Below, one piece after another: positions 1 through 7,400 of a DNA stretch of 19,509 bases; position 1 is the first letter of the stretch; each line of letters begins with the position of its first letter. The notes under the pieces were generated by a model, which saw nothing but the letters and a program-made list of their open reading frames with translations, did not search any database and was not told the origin of the DNA. The stretch is from positions 1 to 19,509 of the forward strand of contig JWZX01002882.1 in the NCBI GenBank assembly GCA_001275005.1, read 5' to 3'. The position numbers and the translations under genes were made by a program. Source of the stretch: Chrysochromulina tobinii. Taxonomy: Eukaryota; Haptophyta; Prymnesiales; Chrysochromulinaceae.

Positions 1-928
1 TTTCGTACGTGCCTGGACCGCCCTCGAGCACGAGCAGCACGAGCGGCACTTTCTTCTCCTTCGCAATCTCCGCCTCGAGCTTTGTGCGCAGCGAGATCGC
101 GCTGCCCCACTCGTCCTTCCCATTCTCGACCAGGATGAAATGCGTGTGGTTCGGATCGAGCGCGGAGCTCTCCTTCGAGTTCTTCTTCCGCTTCACGTAC
201 ACCACCTCATGCTCCTGCGTAAGGTGCTTCTCCCTCGTGGAAGCGCGTGCACCTGCGGCCGTGGATGCGCGCGCGGTCGTAGCCGTGCGGGGAAGCTGCG
301 GCGGAGCTGCGGACGAGGCCGCGGCTGCCGTGTGGTCGCCATCCCGGCCGCTGCCAGCGCCACCGCTGACTTTCTGCGCCGAGTCGAGCCTATAGAGCTT
401 CTCGCGATGCGTCACCTTGCGCCACGGCCGTATGCCGATGCACGGCGTGCTCCCATAGCGGCTGAAAGCCTCACGCATCGCCAGACCCGTCAGATTCATC
501 ACGCCGCGGTCTTCGCCTCCGGTAAACACCCACGCGTTCGTCGATCGCGCGGCAGACGCGAGGCCTTGCTTCATAAAGTTCTGCAGCGTCAGGTCCATCT
601 TCAGCTCGTGCTTGCCTCCAACAGAGCCGATGACAGAGATGAGCACCGACGGCGGCGGCAGTTGCCACTCTTTGAGGAGGATGAGGAACTGCTCGTCTTG
701 AATTTCCGACGACACGACGGCAAATTTTGCCTGGGCCTTGGCAAGCTGCGAGCGGGCATTCTCCCCAAGGGCACCATCATTATTGAAGATGATGGTGCCC
801 TTGGCGAGAATGTCCAGTGGCCCAGAATCCTCAGTCTCGTCTTCCTCGATGTCCACGGCCACTCCACTAGACGCCCTGAACCGACCCCAGATAGAGCTAC
901 CAGTTCGGACCACAGGAGGCGTCGTCAT
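1..928 (-). CDS. TRPM-like SLOG/LSDAT domain protein, N-terminal part (runs off left edge)
   Basis: The minus-strand frame is open from ATG at 928 to base 1, giving 309 codons with no stop. From about residue 80 the translation reads like the N-terminal nucleotide-sensing SLOG (LSDAT) domain of TRPM channels: LPPPSVLISVIGSVGG, then NAWVFTGGEDRGVMNLTG, a GIRPWRKVTHREKL stretch, LDPNHTHFILVENG and VPLVLLVLEGGPGTYE. These match the family blocks for the glycine-rich loop, the PWG-like turn, the LDPNHTHFI block and the GGPxT block. In animals this domain binds ADP-ribose-type ligands and regulates the channel. An Ala/Thr-rich linker of about 45 residues is inserted before the LDPNH block. Whether transmembrane channel segments follow cannot be seen, because the gene leaves the window. 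The N-terminus has an acidic patch and no signal peptide. The ATG was chosen because it precedes the conserved part and faces the next gene across about 180 bp. Domain identification is firm; channel function is inference. Confidence 0.85.
   Translation of the reverse strand, partial: MTTPPVVRTGSSIWGRFRASSGVAVDIEEDETEDSGPLDILAKGTIIFNNDGALGENARSQLAKAQAKFAVVSSEIQDEQFLILLKEWQLPPPSVLISVIGSVGGKHELKMDLTLQNFMKQGLASAARSTNAWVFTGGEDRGVMNLTGLAMREAFSRYGSTPCIGIRPWRKVTHREKLYRLDSAQKVSGGAGSGRDGDHTAAAASSAAPPQLPRTATTARASTAAGARASTREKHLTQEHEVVYVKRKKNSKESSALDPNHTHFILVENGKDEWGSAISLRTKLEAEIAKEKKVPLVLLVLEGGPGTYE
754..815. repeat. Long imperfect inverted repeat inside the SLOG gene
   Basis: The arms 754-780 and 789-815 are reverse complements at 25 of 27 positions and are separated by an 8-base loop (tattgaag). 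The inner 16 bp, ccaagggcaccatcat and its complement, are perfect. The repeat lies within coding sequence, around residues 38-58 of the SLOG protein, so it would form a strong mRNA hairpin. Confidence 0.9.
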
Positions 929-1108
929 GTCAGGCCGTCGGATGTGTGCACAAGCTCGTGTTCCTAGCGGAACAGTATGCGGACCGATGGACCTGTGAAA
1001 GGAATGCGAAAGGAAGGTGGTGCGACGAAGCGCGTGAACGCGGTCTTCCCCTTCATTCGACCCTTCTAAACGCGCAGAGATTCACGCATCATTCGAAGTT
1101 CGCATCAC
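929..1108. promoter_or_regulatory. Divergent intergenic region (shared promoter of SLOG and DUF3253 genes)
   Basis: These 180 bp separate two head-to-head start codons, so both promoters and both 5' leaders must fit here unless there are upstream exons. I see no clear TATA box or other core motif. The call rests on gene layout only. Confidence 0.5.
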
Positions 1109-1459
1109 ATGTCCAAGCGAAAGGCTCGCGACGCGACTGAAGAGATGGGCGCTGCTGTCGATTCATGCAAGGCGCAGCGCTCAGCGGACGTCGACACAGA
1201 CGAACGCCTCGAAGCTCACATGCTGTCCCTTTGTCAGCAGCGTGGCACGGAGAAAACTTGTTGACCATCCGAGAGTGCCCGTGCTATCTACACTGTTGAC
1301 AAATGGCGAAGTCAGATGGATCACGTGAGGCAGGTGGCAGTCAAGTTAGCAAGGCAGGGGCGTGTCGCCATTGAACAGCACAAGGCGCGGCTCGACCACG
1401 ACGCATGGGACGCCGGTGGTCGCAAGGGCATCATCCGTCTAAGATATCTTGGCTCGTGA
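1109..1459 (+). CDS. DUF3253-family protein, candidate selenoprotein (in-frame TGA = Sec at codon 52)
   Basis: From ATG 1109 the frame runs through TGA at 1262-1264 and continues without another stop to TGA at 1457-1459, giving 116 residues. Both sides of the internal TGA match one small domain, DUF3253. Before it lies MLSLCQQRGTEKTC; after it lie PSESARAI, then VDKWRSQMDHVRQVA, LARQGRVAI and the terminal GIIRLRYL. Bacterial members read roughly EKTICPSEVARAL, WRPLM..VR, L..EGRI and RGPIRLR, so the TGA sits exactly on the family Cys before Pro-Ser-Glu. Cys-to-Sec replacement with the frame preserved on both sides is the classic selenoprotein pattern, and a SECIS-like stem-loop follows at 1473-1549. 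The family's biochemical role is not known to me; a redox or metal-linked Cys is a guess. The N-terminal 33 residues are basic and acidic with no targeting signal evident. The alternative is a nonsense-mutated pseudogene (TGC/TGT to TGA), but no other lesion is visible. Confidence 0.75.
1262..1264 (+). other. Candidate selenocysteine codon (UGA recoding site)
   Basis: This is the in-frame TGA between ACT TGT and CCA TCC in the DUF3253 gene, residue 52. It is preceded by a Cys codon, giving a Cys-Sec pair, and followed by the conserved Pro-Ser-Glu. The next base after TGA is C, a context that often goes with weak termination. Confidence 0.7.
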
Positions 1460-1472
1460 GCTATGTCGGTGC

Positions 1473-1549
1473 GTTGTCGTCGAATGAAGGGCGGTGGTGC
1501 AACCCGACGAGGGCTTCCCCAGGTGCCACGGCCTGGAGAGTCGGACAGT
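1473..1549 (+). promoter_or_regulatory. Candidate SECIS element in the 3' UTR of the DUF3253 gene
   Basis: The region begins 14 nt after the stop codon and about 210 nt after the internal UGA. An ATGA core at 1484-1487 faces a GGAG at 1535-1538, allowing the tandem G.A/A.G quartet. Above it, 1489-1500 pairs with 1523-1534 at 11 of 12 positions (one G.G mismatch, three G.U). That is a helix of canonical SECIS length, and it is followed directly by the unpaired AA at 1501-1502. The apical part can form a small extra hairpin (CCC 1503-1505 with GGG 1511-1513, or GGG with CCC 1517-1519), as in form 2 SECIS. A short lower helix, 1473-1478 with 1544-1549, closes an internal loop of 5-6 nt. I folded this by hand, so energies are not computed. 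Confidence 0.65.
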
Positions 1550-1812
1550 CATCGCTCAACACAACCTCTCTCCACCGAGGTTTCTCTCTCTGCAAGCGCG
1601 CGCGTATTTCCAACTTCGACAGCATGACGCTCTCGTTTCCTTTGACTACTGGTCCATTTATCATTCGATCGCTCGCGGGCAGAGATGGTGATAATGGATG
1701 GCGAAAAGAGAGGAGGGTTTTACCAAATAGTACTCATGCGACACAGTACTCATGCAACTACAGTACCCACACCTTGAGGGCCAAATCTGTAAACCTCCGT
1801 AAGGATATAACT
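1550..1812. other. Convergent intergenic region with a short 16-bp tandem repeat
   Basis: This lies between the convergent 3' ends of the DUF3253 and I9 genes. It contains agtactcatgc at 1729-1739 and again at 1745-1755 (period 16), with a decayed third copy near 1761. No coding signal was found. Confidence 0.5.
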
Positions 1813-2127
1813 TCACTGCACCTCAAGCTGAGCAGTGGGATGGATCTCCTCGACTGGGCGTACTGCATGAACCTCACCATCGTGCTCAATGAACTGAATG
1901 GCTGGATCTTCTTGCAGCGCGCTCACATGCTCTGGTCGCAATCGTGCCGCAAAGCCTCCGATGCTCTTGTACAAGGCTGTAATCTGGCCGCCTGCATCTT
2001 GCACGCTGTTCTCGATGCGCCACCTCTCCTCCGCCGGCACGCCCTTTCTGTAGAACACGATGTAGCTGTCCATCGCTAAACTCGACGAGAGGCCGAGGAG
2101 GGCACAGAACAGCAGCTTGCGCGCCAT
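1813..2127 (-). CDS. Secreted I9-type (subtilisin propeptide-like) protease inhibitor
   Basis: The protein has 104 residues. The ATG at 2127 opens a textbook signal peptide, MARKLLFCALLGLSSSLA, followed by a free-standing inhibitor I9 / peptidase S8 propeptide domain: DSYIVFYRKGVPAEE, IENSVQDAGGQITALY, GGFAARLRPEHVSALQ and FIEHDGEV. The pattern SYIV..K, AGG.I, GFAA.L, L....V..IE.DGEV is that of fungal Pbi2-like inhibitors and subtilase prodomains. No protease catalytic domain follows: the frame stops at 1813 after a Pro/Glu-rich tail of about 15 residues. It probably inhibits or chaperones a subtilisin-like protease in the secretory pathway or outside the cell. The frame stays open further upstream, but the signal peptide and the divergent neighbour argue for this ATG. 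It could alternatively be the remnant of a truncated subtilase. Confidence 0.8.
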   Translation of the reverse strand: MARKLLFCALLGLSSSLAMDSYIVFYRKGVPAEERWRIENSVQDAGGQITALYKSIGGFAARLRPEHVSALQEDPAIQFIEHDGEVHAVRPVEEIHPTAQLEVQ

Positions 2128-2308
2128 CGCCGGCCAAGTGGCAGCCTGCAGACTCACTCGTTCCAGGGCCTGATGGGTGTGAAGGGGGCTACACGCAAGT
2201 TTAGTCTTCGCGGACGAACGTCGGACGACACGTGTTTTACTTTTGCCCAACGGAACAACCGCACTGTGCTTGATAATCTCTTGACGAAACGCGTCGAACG
2301 GACCCCGC
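2128..2308. promoter_or_regulatory. Divergent intergenic region (shared promoter of I9 inhibitor and DUF2156 genes)
   Basis: These 181 bp lie between two head-to-head ATG codons. The region should hold both promoters. No core element is recognisable by eye. Confidence 0.45.
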
Positions 2309-3394
2309 ATGACCGTCAAGAACGCGGCTGGCTTCGCGAAAGCTCGGTCTGAAGGTATGCTCTCGAGCCCACTCAAGAGAGGAGGGTTCGTTCATCTCTC
2401 AAGCGCGCGACGGGCACAGGGCACGAGCGACGGGACAACCTCCGCCAGTAGCATAGCCAGGGATGCCAGCATCGCCAACAGGCTCTATCTACAGCATGGG
2501 CGGCACGCAAACTCATGGGCTGCTGCATTTGATGCTGACCTGGAGCGGTGGGTCGACACAGACGCACGTGGCCTGGTTTCCTTTGCGAGGTATTCGCCAC
2601 TAAGTATCACCATGGGCTTCTTCGACCCTCTGTGCTCCGAGTCCGATCTGGATCCAGTGCTCGGCAGCTTCTTGGCTGACACAGACTGTTCAGTGTTTTG
2701 GAAGGTCAGTCGCGGCACTGCTCAGTGCCTCGCGGCTCGCGGTTGGTGTATTACTCCGTATGGCATCGAACATGAGGTCTTCTTGCCGCTGGAGCTCGGG
2801 GGCAGCCGGCGTCGCAACTTGCGTCGTGAGATCGCATCGGCACGTCGCAGCGGTCTGGTCGTCGAGCAGGTCGAGGCTGCCGAGCCAGGCGCGCCGATAT
2901 GGGACGAGCTTGCGCAGGTCACTCGTCGCTGGCTCTTGTCGCGCACCCAGCGGCACGAGATTCGCCGGGCGACTCGGCGGACACCCCACCGCCACGAGGC
3001 GCATTGCACCAAGGTAGTGTGCCGCTCTGCGGCGACAGGTCACGTGAGGGGCTGGGCGGCCTTCGATCATATTTATGACCAAGGCAGACTCGCCGGCGTG
3101 GGGCTGAACGCCGTGCGCTGGGATAGCGCCAAGGCGGGAACCACAAACGGCATCGCGTCGCTCCTCGCTGCAGAGGGCGCAAAGCTCGTGCGTATGGTGC
3201 ACGGGCACGACGACGCGACTCCATTCGTGCTTTCCTTGGGCGAGAGTCCGTTTGGTATACCGAGTGGAGAAAGTTCGATGCAATGCAGTGCGCTCCGTGC
3301 GTCGCTCCCGTTGCAAGCGCTCTTCGCGCTCATCCGCAAGTATGGCGAGCCGCTCTATGCGGTGCGCGGCCTAGACACGTGGAAGCGCAAGTGA
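2309..3394 (+). CDS. DUF2156 / MprF C-terminal-like (LPG synthase C, GNAT fold) protein
   Basis: The protein has 361 residues from ATG 2309; ATG 2357 (residue 17) is an alternative. The first 45 residues are Ser/Arg/Ala-rich with few acids, resembling an organelle transit peptide. The rest follows the DUF2156 layout known from bacterial phosphatidylglycerol lysyltransferase C-termini. GFFDP stands for the GDP block (about 103-107), then CSVFWKVSRGTAQCLAARGW (about 127-146), GIEHEVFLPLEL, the basic helix RRRNLRREIASARRSGL (167-183), WDELAQVTRRWLLSR (198-212), GWAAFDHIYDQGRLAGVGLN (248-267) and FVLSLGESPFG (306-316) at the end of the second GNAT unit. Such proteins transfer aminoacyl groups from aminoacyl-tRNA to lipids or other acceptors, but the substrate cannot be read from sequence. 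No transmembrane flippase half is present. Most of the family is bacterial, so transfer from bacteria is possible. The call is by motif order, not alignment. Confidence 0.72.
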   Translation: MTVKNAAGFAKARSEGMLSSPLKRGGFVHLSSARRAQGTSDGTTSASSIARDASIANRLYLQHGRHANSWAAAFDADLERWVDTDARGLVSFARYSPLSITMGFFDPLCSESDLDPVLGSFLADTDCSVFWKVSRGTAQCLAARGWCITPYGIEHEVFLPLELGGSRRRNLRREIASARRSGLVVEQVEAAEPGAPIWDELAQVTRRWLLSRTQRHEIRRATRRTPHRHEAHCTKVVCRSAATGHVRGWAAFDHIYDQGRLAGVGLNAVRWDSAKAGTTNGIASLLAAEGAKLVRMVHGHDDATPFVLSLGESPFGIPSGESSMQCSALRASLPLQALFALIRKYGEPLYAVRGLDTWKRK

Positions 3395-3584
3395 CGCGCC
3401 GAAAGCGCCTTCGCACCCACTGGACCGGGAAAGGAGGTCCATGAGGAGGTCCAAATCACCTACATAGCGACCAAGCACGAACTGCCGCTGCTTGAGGTTG
3501 GCGCCACCCTCGCGTTGGTCCTCGGGAAAGGGTAACAGTCCGCGCTTAATGTGTTCACACCTCATTCGGTAACGGTTTCGTGAA
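3395..3584. other. Intergenic region downstream of the DUF2156 gene
   Basis: I see no convincing gene. A minus-strand frame across 3371-3592 overlaps the DUF2156 3' end and shows no recognisable domain. Confidence 0.4.
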
Positions 3585-4001
3585 ATGACCACATCATATC
3601 AGGTGGGAGGCGGGAAGTTGGGCGGTGCGCGGTGGATGCAGCCTGAGCCACCTTGGATGCCTCCACCCAAACCCTTAACCACGATGCCGTCATCGCTATG
3701 GCCAATGCGCGATGACTTGGGCCCGCAGACAGCGCGAGTGAGCAGCAAACGTCGGTCGCGCGACGCGCCCACGGTTGCAGCACTCGTCACTGAACGCCTT
3801 CCAGCGAAGACGTTGCTCTACCACGCCGTCAAGGAGCAGACGACGAAGCATTGCGCGGGTGCCGCGCTGGCAGCTGTCTCTAGTGGCGCAGATGGGATGG
3901 CACCGTCAGCTGTGGTCGGGGCCGCAGATGGTGCCATCGACGAAGAGCAGGCGGAGGCGCCCGTCGCTGCTTCCTGGCGCAGGGAGAGCCTCTCACAATG
4001 A
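3585..4001 (+). CDS. Hypothetical ORF A, possibly the first exon of a gene continued at 3998
   Basis: The ORF has 138 codons from ATG 3585. The second half uses GC-rich third positions like the neighbouring genes, with stretches such as APTVAALVTERLPAKTLLYH, then an Ala/Gly-rich and acidic part. The N-terminus is Pro/Gly/Met-rich and low in complexity. The stop TGA (3999-4001) overlaps the ATG of the next ORF (3998-4000) as ATGA. Because the next frame also looks coding, one explanation is a single gene with a short intron or a frameshift near 4000. I could not define a unique splice pair. No family recognised. Confidence 0.3.
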   Translation: MTTSYQVGGGKLGGARWMQPEPPWMPPPKPLTTMPSSLWPMRDDLGPQTARVSSKRRSRDAPTVAALVTERLPAKTLLYHAVKEQTTKHCAGAALAAVSSGADGMAPSAVVGAADGAIDEEQAEAPVAASWRRESLSQ

Positions 4002-4288
4002 CAGCTCCGCGAGCTTCGTTAGGTGGAAGCTCCGTCCGGGTGCGTGAGTACATGCTGCTGCGCGCCGTGCATCTGGTGCGTGGCAGCGCCCACGCGACCG
4101 AGATGTCGATGGATGGCTGTCGCACCGACGGGTTGGATGGCTGGCGCAGCGACGACGGTCATCATGTAGGGTTCTTTGCCCCCGGAGAGGTGCTGCTACT
4201 CGTCGACGACGACAAGCAGATGCGACTAGCGCAGGCTTTCTTGCCCGACATGTTCATGCGGCTCGGACTACAAGGTCGGGGCGAATGA
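3998..4288 (+). CDS. Hypothetical ORF B (96 aa)
   Basis: The ATG at 3998 overlaps the stop of ORF A. The translation has a balanced composition with hydrophobic and acidic alternation, for example VREYMLLRAVHLVRGSAHAT, FFAPGEVLLLVDDDKQM and AFLPDMFMRLGL. It looks more like a real protein than ORF A does. It may be the C-terminal exon of a gene starting in ORF A. No domain recognised. Confidence 0.35.
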   Translation: MTAPRASLGGSSVRVREYMLLRAVHLVRGSAHATEMSMDGCRTDGLDGWRSDDGHHVGFFAPGEVLLLVDDDKQMRLAQAFLPDMFMRLGLQGRGE

Positions 4289-4483
4289 GACCGATGTCTG
4301 GACTCATAGGGGCTCTTACAAGTAGGCAGTCGCGGAAGGTGGTTAAGAAAATGTATTACTGTAGATAGATCATTGAGTATCCAAGGAAAACTAGTGGCGA
4401 CAGCGGGTGCCGTGCGTGGTTTTTGGGCCGCGGCGAGCGATCACTCCCATGTTTCCCGCGCAGACTTTGAGTTGGAAAGCTCG

Positions 4484-7400
4484 ATGCACACGGACGAGAA
4501 CGCGGCGCTGCAGCTTCCCAGGCGCGTCGGGAAGGCGTCGGCTCCTGCCACCACGGCCGCCGCGGCACTGCACCCCATCCTGGCATCTGCCGGCCTCACC
4601 GCAGCTGCCGACGGCTTTGCACTCGGCGACACGTTCTCCTTCAAGATGACCATCGAACGTGCCATGCGGCGGCCTGGAGCACAGGACGAGCTGCTCGAAT
4701 CGTTGCGCGAGACGTGGGCTGATCCATCAGCTTTGCGCCTCGCATTGCAGCCCACGCGCGCCGCCACGACGGGTGGTTCGCTTGGCGATGCCGTCAAGGA
4801 CAGCGTCGTGCGCCTGCTGCTGCAGTGCTCGTCGGTGCAGACGGCGCTGGCGCAGCAGCTGCTGCAGTCGCTGCAGGAGCACCAAGACGAACTCGACGGC
4901 GGTGCTGCCCCAGCGCATGCGGGCATGCCGCTCGCCAAGCTCGTGCTGTCGCAGTTTCGCTGGCTCGAGACAGTCGTGGATGGCGCGGCGCTGCTCGAGA
5001 CGCTAGAGGAGATCCTCGAGGTGGCGGAGCCGCCACTCAAGCGCGAGCTCGTGCTCGTTCTTCCGGACCTGGTCGTCGATGGGCAGCACACCGCTGCGGT
5101 TGAGCTGCTCGCGCGTCTGCTACGCGAAGACTCGCAGTTCACCGCCCCGATCCTCGAGAGCCTCGCGTCGCTGCATCTCGACCCGGCACTCGAGGGGGAG
5201 GTGTGCGAACTCGTGACGGCGGCGGTGGCGTCATCGCGCACCACGGACCTGCCCGCCATCATCCGCTTCCTGATGCATCACCTCTCCGCCGAGAATGCCG
5301 CGAGCATCACCAGTGCCCTGCGCACAGGCCTATCGGCCGAGTTCCTCACCGACCCTGCCGCCGACGGTGTCCTGCCATTTGCGCGGGCCAATGAGGCAGC
5401 GACGGAGAGGAACGCAATGAGTGCCGCGGGTGCCGGCGAGGCGCTCGTTCTCGACGCGTTCCTCTCGGCGCTGCGCATGCGCTCCGAGCTTGGCGGCCTC
5501 TTCCTCAGCCAGCTCGAGACGCTCAAGAAGGCGGCCGAGCACACGCCACTCGACTGGTGGTTGCTCGTGGCGCTCACTGCCGCAGGCGATGCGAAGAGCA
5601 AGGCGCGCGCGGCCAAGTGGCTCGTCGACCGCGGCACCAAAGCGCTGCTCCGGCCCGAGCTGCTGCGCGCGGCCATCCTCACCCACGGTGTCGCGCTCCG
5701 GCCGCACTACGCTGTGCAGCTGCAGCTGGCGGCCGCGCTCGTGCGCCACGCGTCCTCGGCGCACGCCAACGACCTCGGTGGCGACGTGTACGCGCTGCTC
5801 TTCGCCGAGTTTGCCGAGCCGTACGAGCGGCAGGAGCTCATTTGTCAGCTGCTCACGCATGCCGGCTCAGGCGCCGTGCGCGAGGTCGACGCGGCGCTGC
5901 GTGTGCTCGTGGCTCTCGCCACCGACGACCCGGCAAGCGTCGCGCACTTCTCGTCCTTCCTCACGGGGGTGCTCGACTACCTCGATGGGCTCAGCGTCTC
6001 GCAGGCGCGCCTCGCCTTCGAACTGTTCGCACGCATCGCGTACGACGCGCATGCGGGCGCCTCGCGCCTCGCCGACGAGCTGCAGATCACCATCCGCAAG
6101 CAGCTCACCTCGACAGCCCCGCGATACAAATCGCTCGGCGTTCTCGGGGGCTGCTGCCTCCTCGGCCGCCTCGGCGCGCGTACCGCGCCCACCATCACGG
6201 CATCCTTGATGGAATCGGACGTGGGCGCAGGAGCAGCAGCGCCTCGGATGGCGCCCACCGCCAAGGCGGAGGCGGAAGCGCTACTCACGCTGATGCTGAA
6301 GTACGCCTCGGGACCCGACGGCTCGTTTGGCTTCCTGCTGCACGAGCTTTCGCTGCTCGTGGCCGCGCGCGCCCGAGCCGAGCGCAGACGGCGCGGGTGC
6401 GCTCGGCGGGCGCGAGGTGCCGGTGCTGGAGCGCGAGCTGATTGACATGATCATTGAGAGGATCACGTCCAACTTCGAGACCGAGTACCTGCATGACATC
6501 GAGGCGCTTCCGTGCAAGCCGCCTCCAATCGGTCGCCTTGTGCCCGCGCTTGCTCTCTCGCTCGATGGGGATGCCGCGCGGATCGCGGTCAACGTACTGC
6601 CGCTCTTGCAGAAGGAAATTGGGGATGCGGACGCGCCCGCCTCGCAGCGGCACGCGCTGAGCACGCTCTCGGCGACCTTCCAGCTGCTGCGTGTTTGCGA
6701 GGCTGCTGTCTCGGAGGACTCGAGCAACTTGGACGCCGTCGACGCGGTGCTCGGCTGCCCGCTGTACCTGTTCGACGTGTCGACGCTCGTGTGCTTCGAA
6801 GACCTTCCGACGGCCTCGCGCTCCATCGCGTGCCTCGCGCTGTTCCACACGGTCGACTGGCTGCGGGAGCTCGTGAACGCCTTCTGCACGCAGAAGGAGC
6901 ACTCGATTCGCAAGAAGGTACTCGCGCGGCTGAAGCAGCTCCTCTGGATGGAGCGCTCGCTCGAGCGCTGCTTGTGCCTCACGCCCACCTTCAAGCTACC
7001 GGCCGCCATCGTCGGCCCGCCCGCCGATAAGAGAGACAAAAAGGTCGCCGGCGGCACGGCGAAGGTGGCCGCCGCTAAGCAGGCGGCCGCCGCAGGCAAG
7101 GCGGCGGTGAGCAATGGCAAGGGTAAGGCGGCCGCGGCTGGCAATGGGAAGGGGAAGGCGAAGGCGCCGCCTCCCAAGAAGAAGGCGCGGCGCAGCAACG
7201 GCTCCGATGTCGACTCGGACGAGGACGAAGAGATGGGTGAGGTCGCCGAGGAGGAGGACAACGAGGAGGAGGCGGAGGGCGAGGGCGAGGGCGAGGAAAG
7301 CGTGGCAGCCAAGGGCGGAGGCGGCGGAGGCGGCTCGTCTGCTGCGGGCGACAAGAAAGACAAGGCCAAAGCGGGGCCCAAACCCTCGAGCAACCTGCCC

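Noticed and set aside
1484-1900. Other ATGA words downstream of the DUF3253 stop considered as SECIS cores (near 1623 and 1866)
   Set aside because: No helix of 10-13 bp followed by AA and closed by a GA could be built at those sites.
1405-2079. Plus-strand ORF of 224 codons across the 3' UTR and the I9 gene
   Set aside because: Overlaps the SECIS candidate and runs antisense through the well-supported signal peptide/I9 gene; composition is not protein-like.
6281-7393. Long minus-strand ORF (370 codons) and other minus-strand ORFs opposite FANCD2
   Set aside because: Ser/Pro-rich shadow of GC-rich FANCD2 codons; no domain, and the plus strand is strongly supported by homology.
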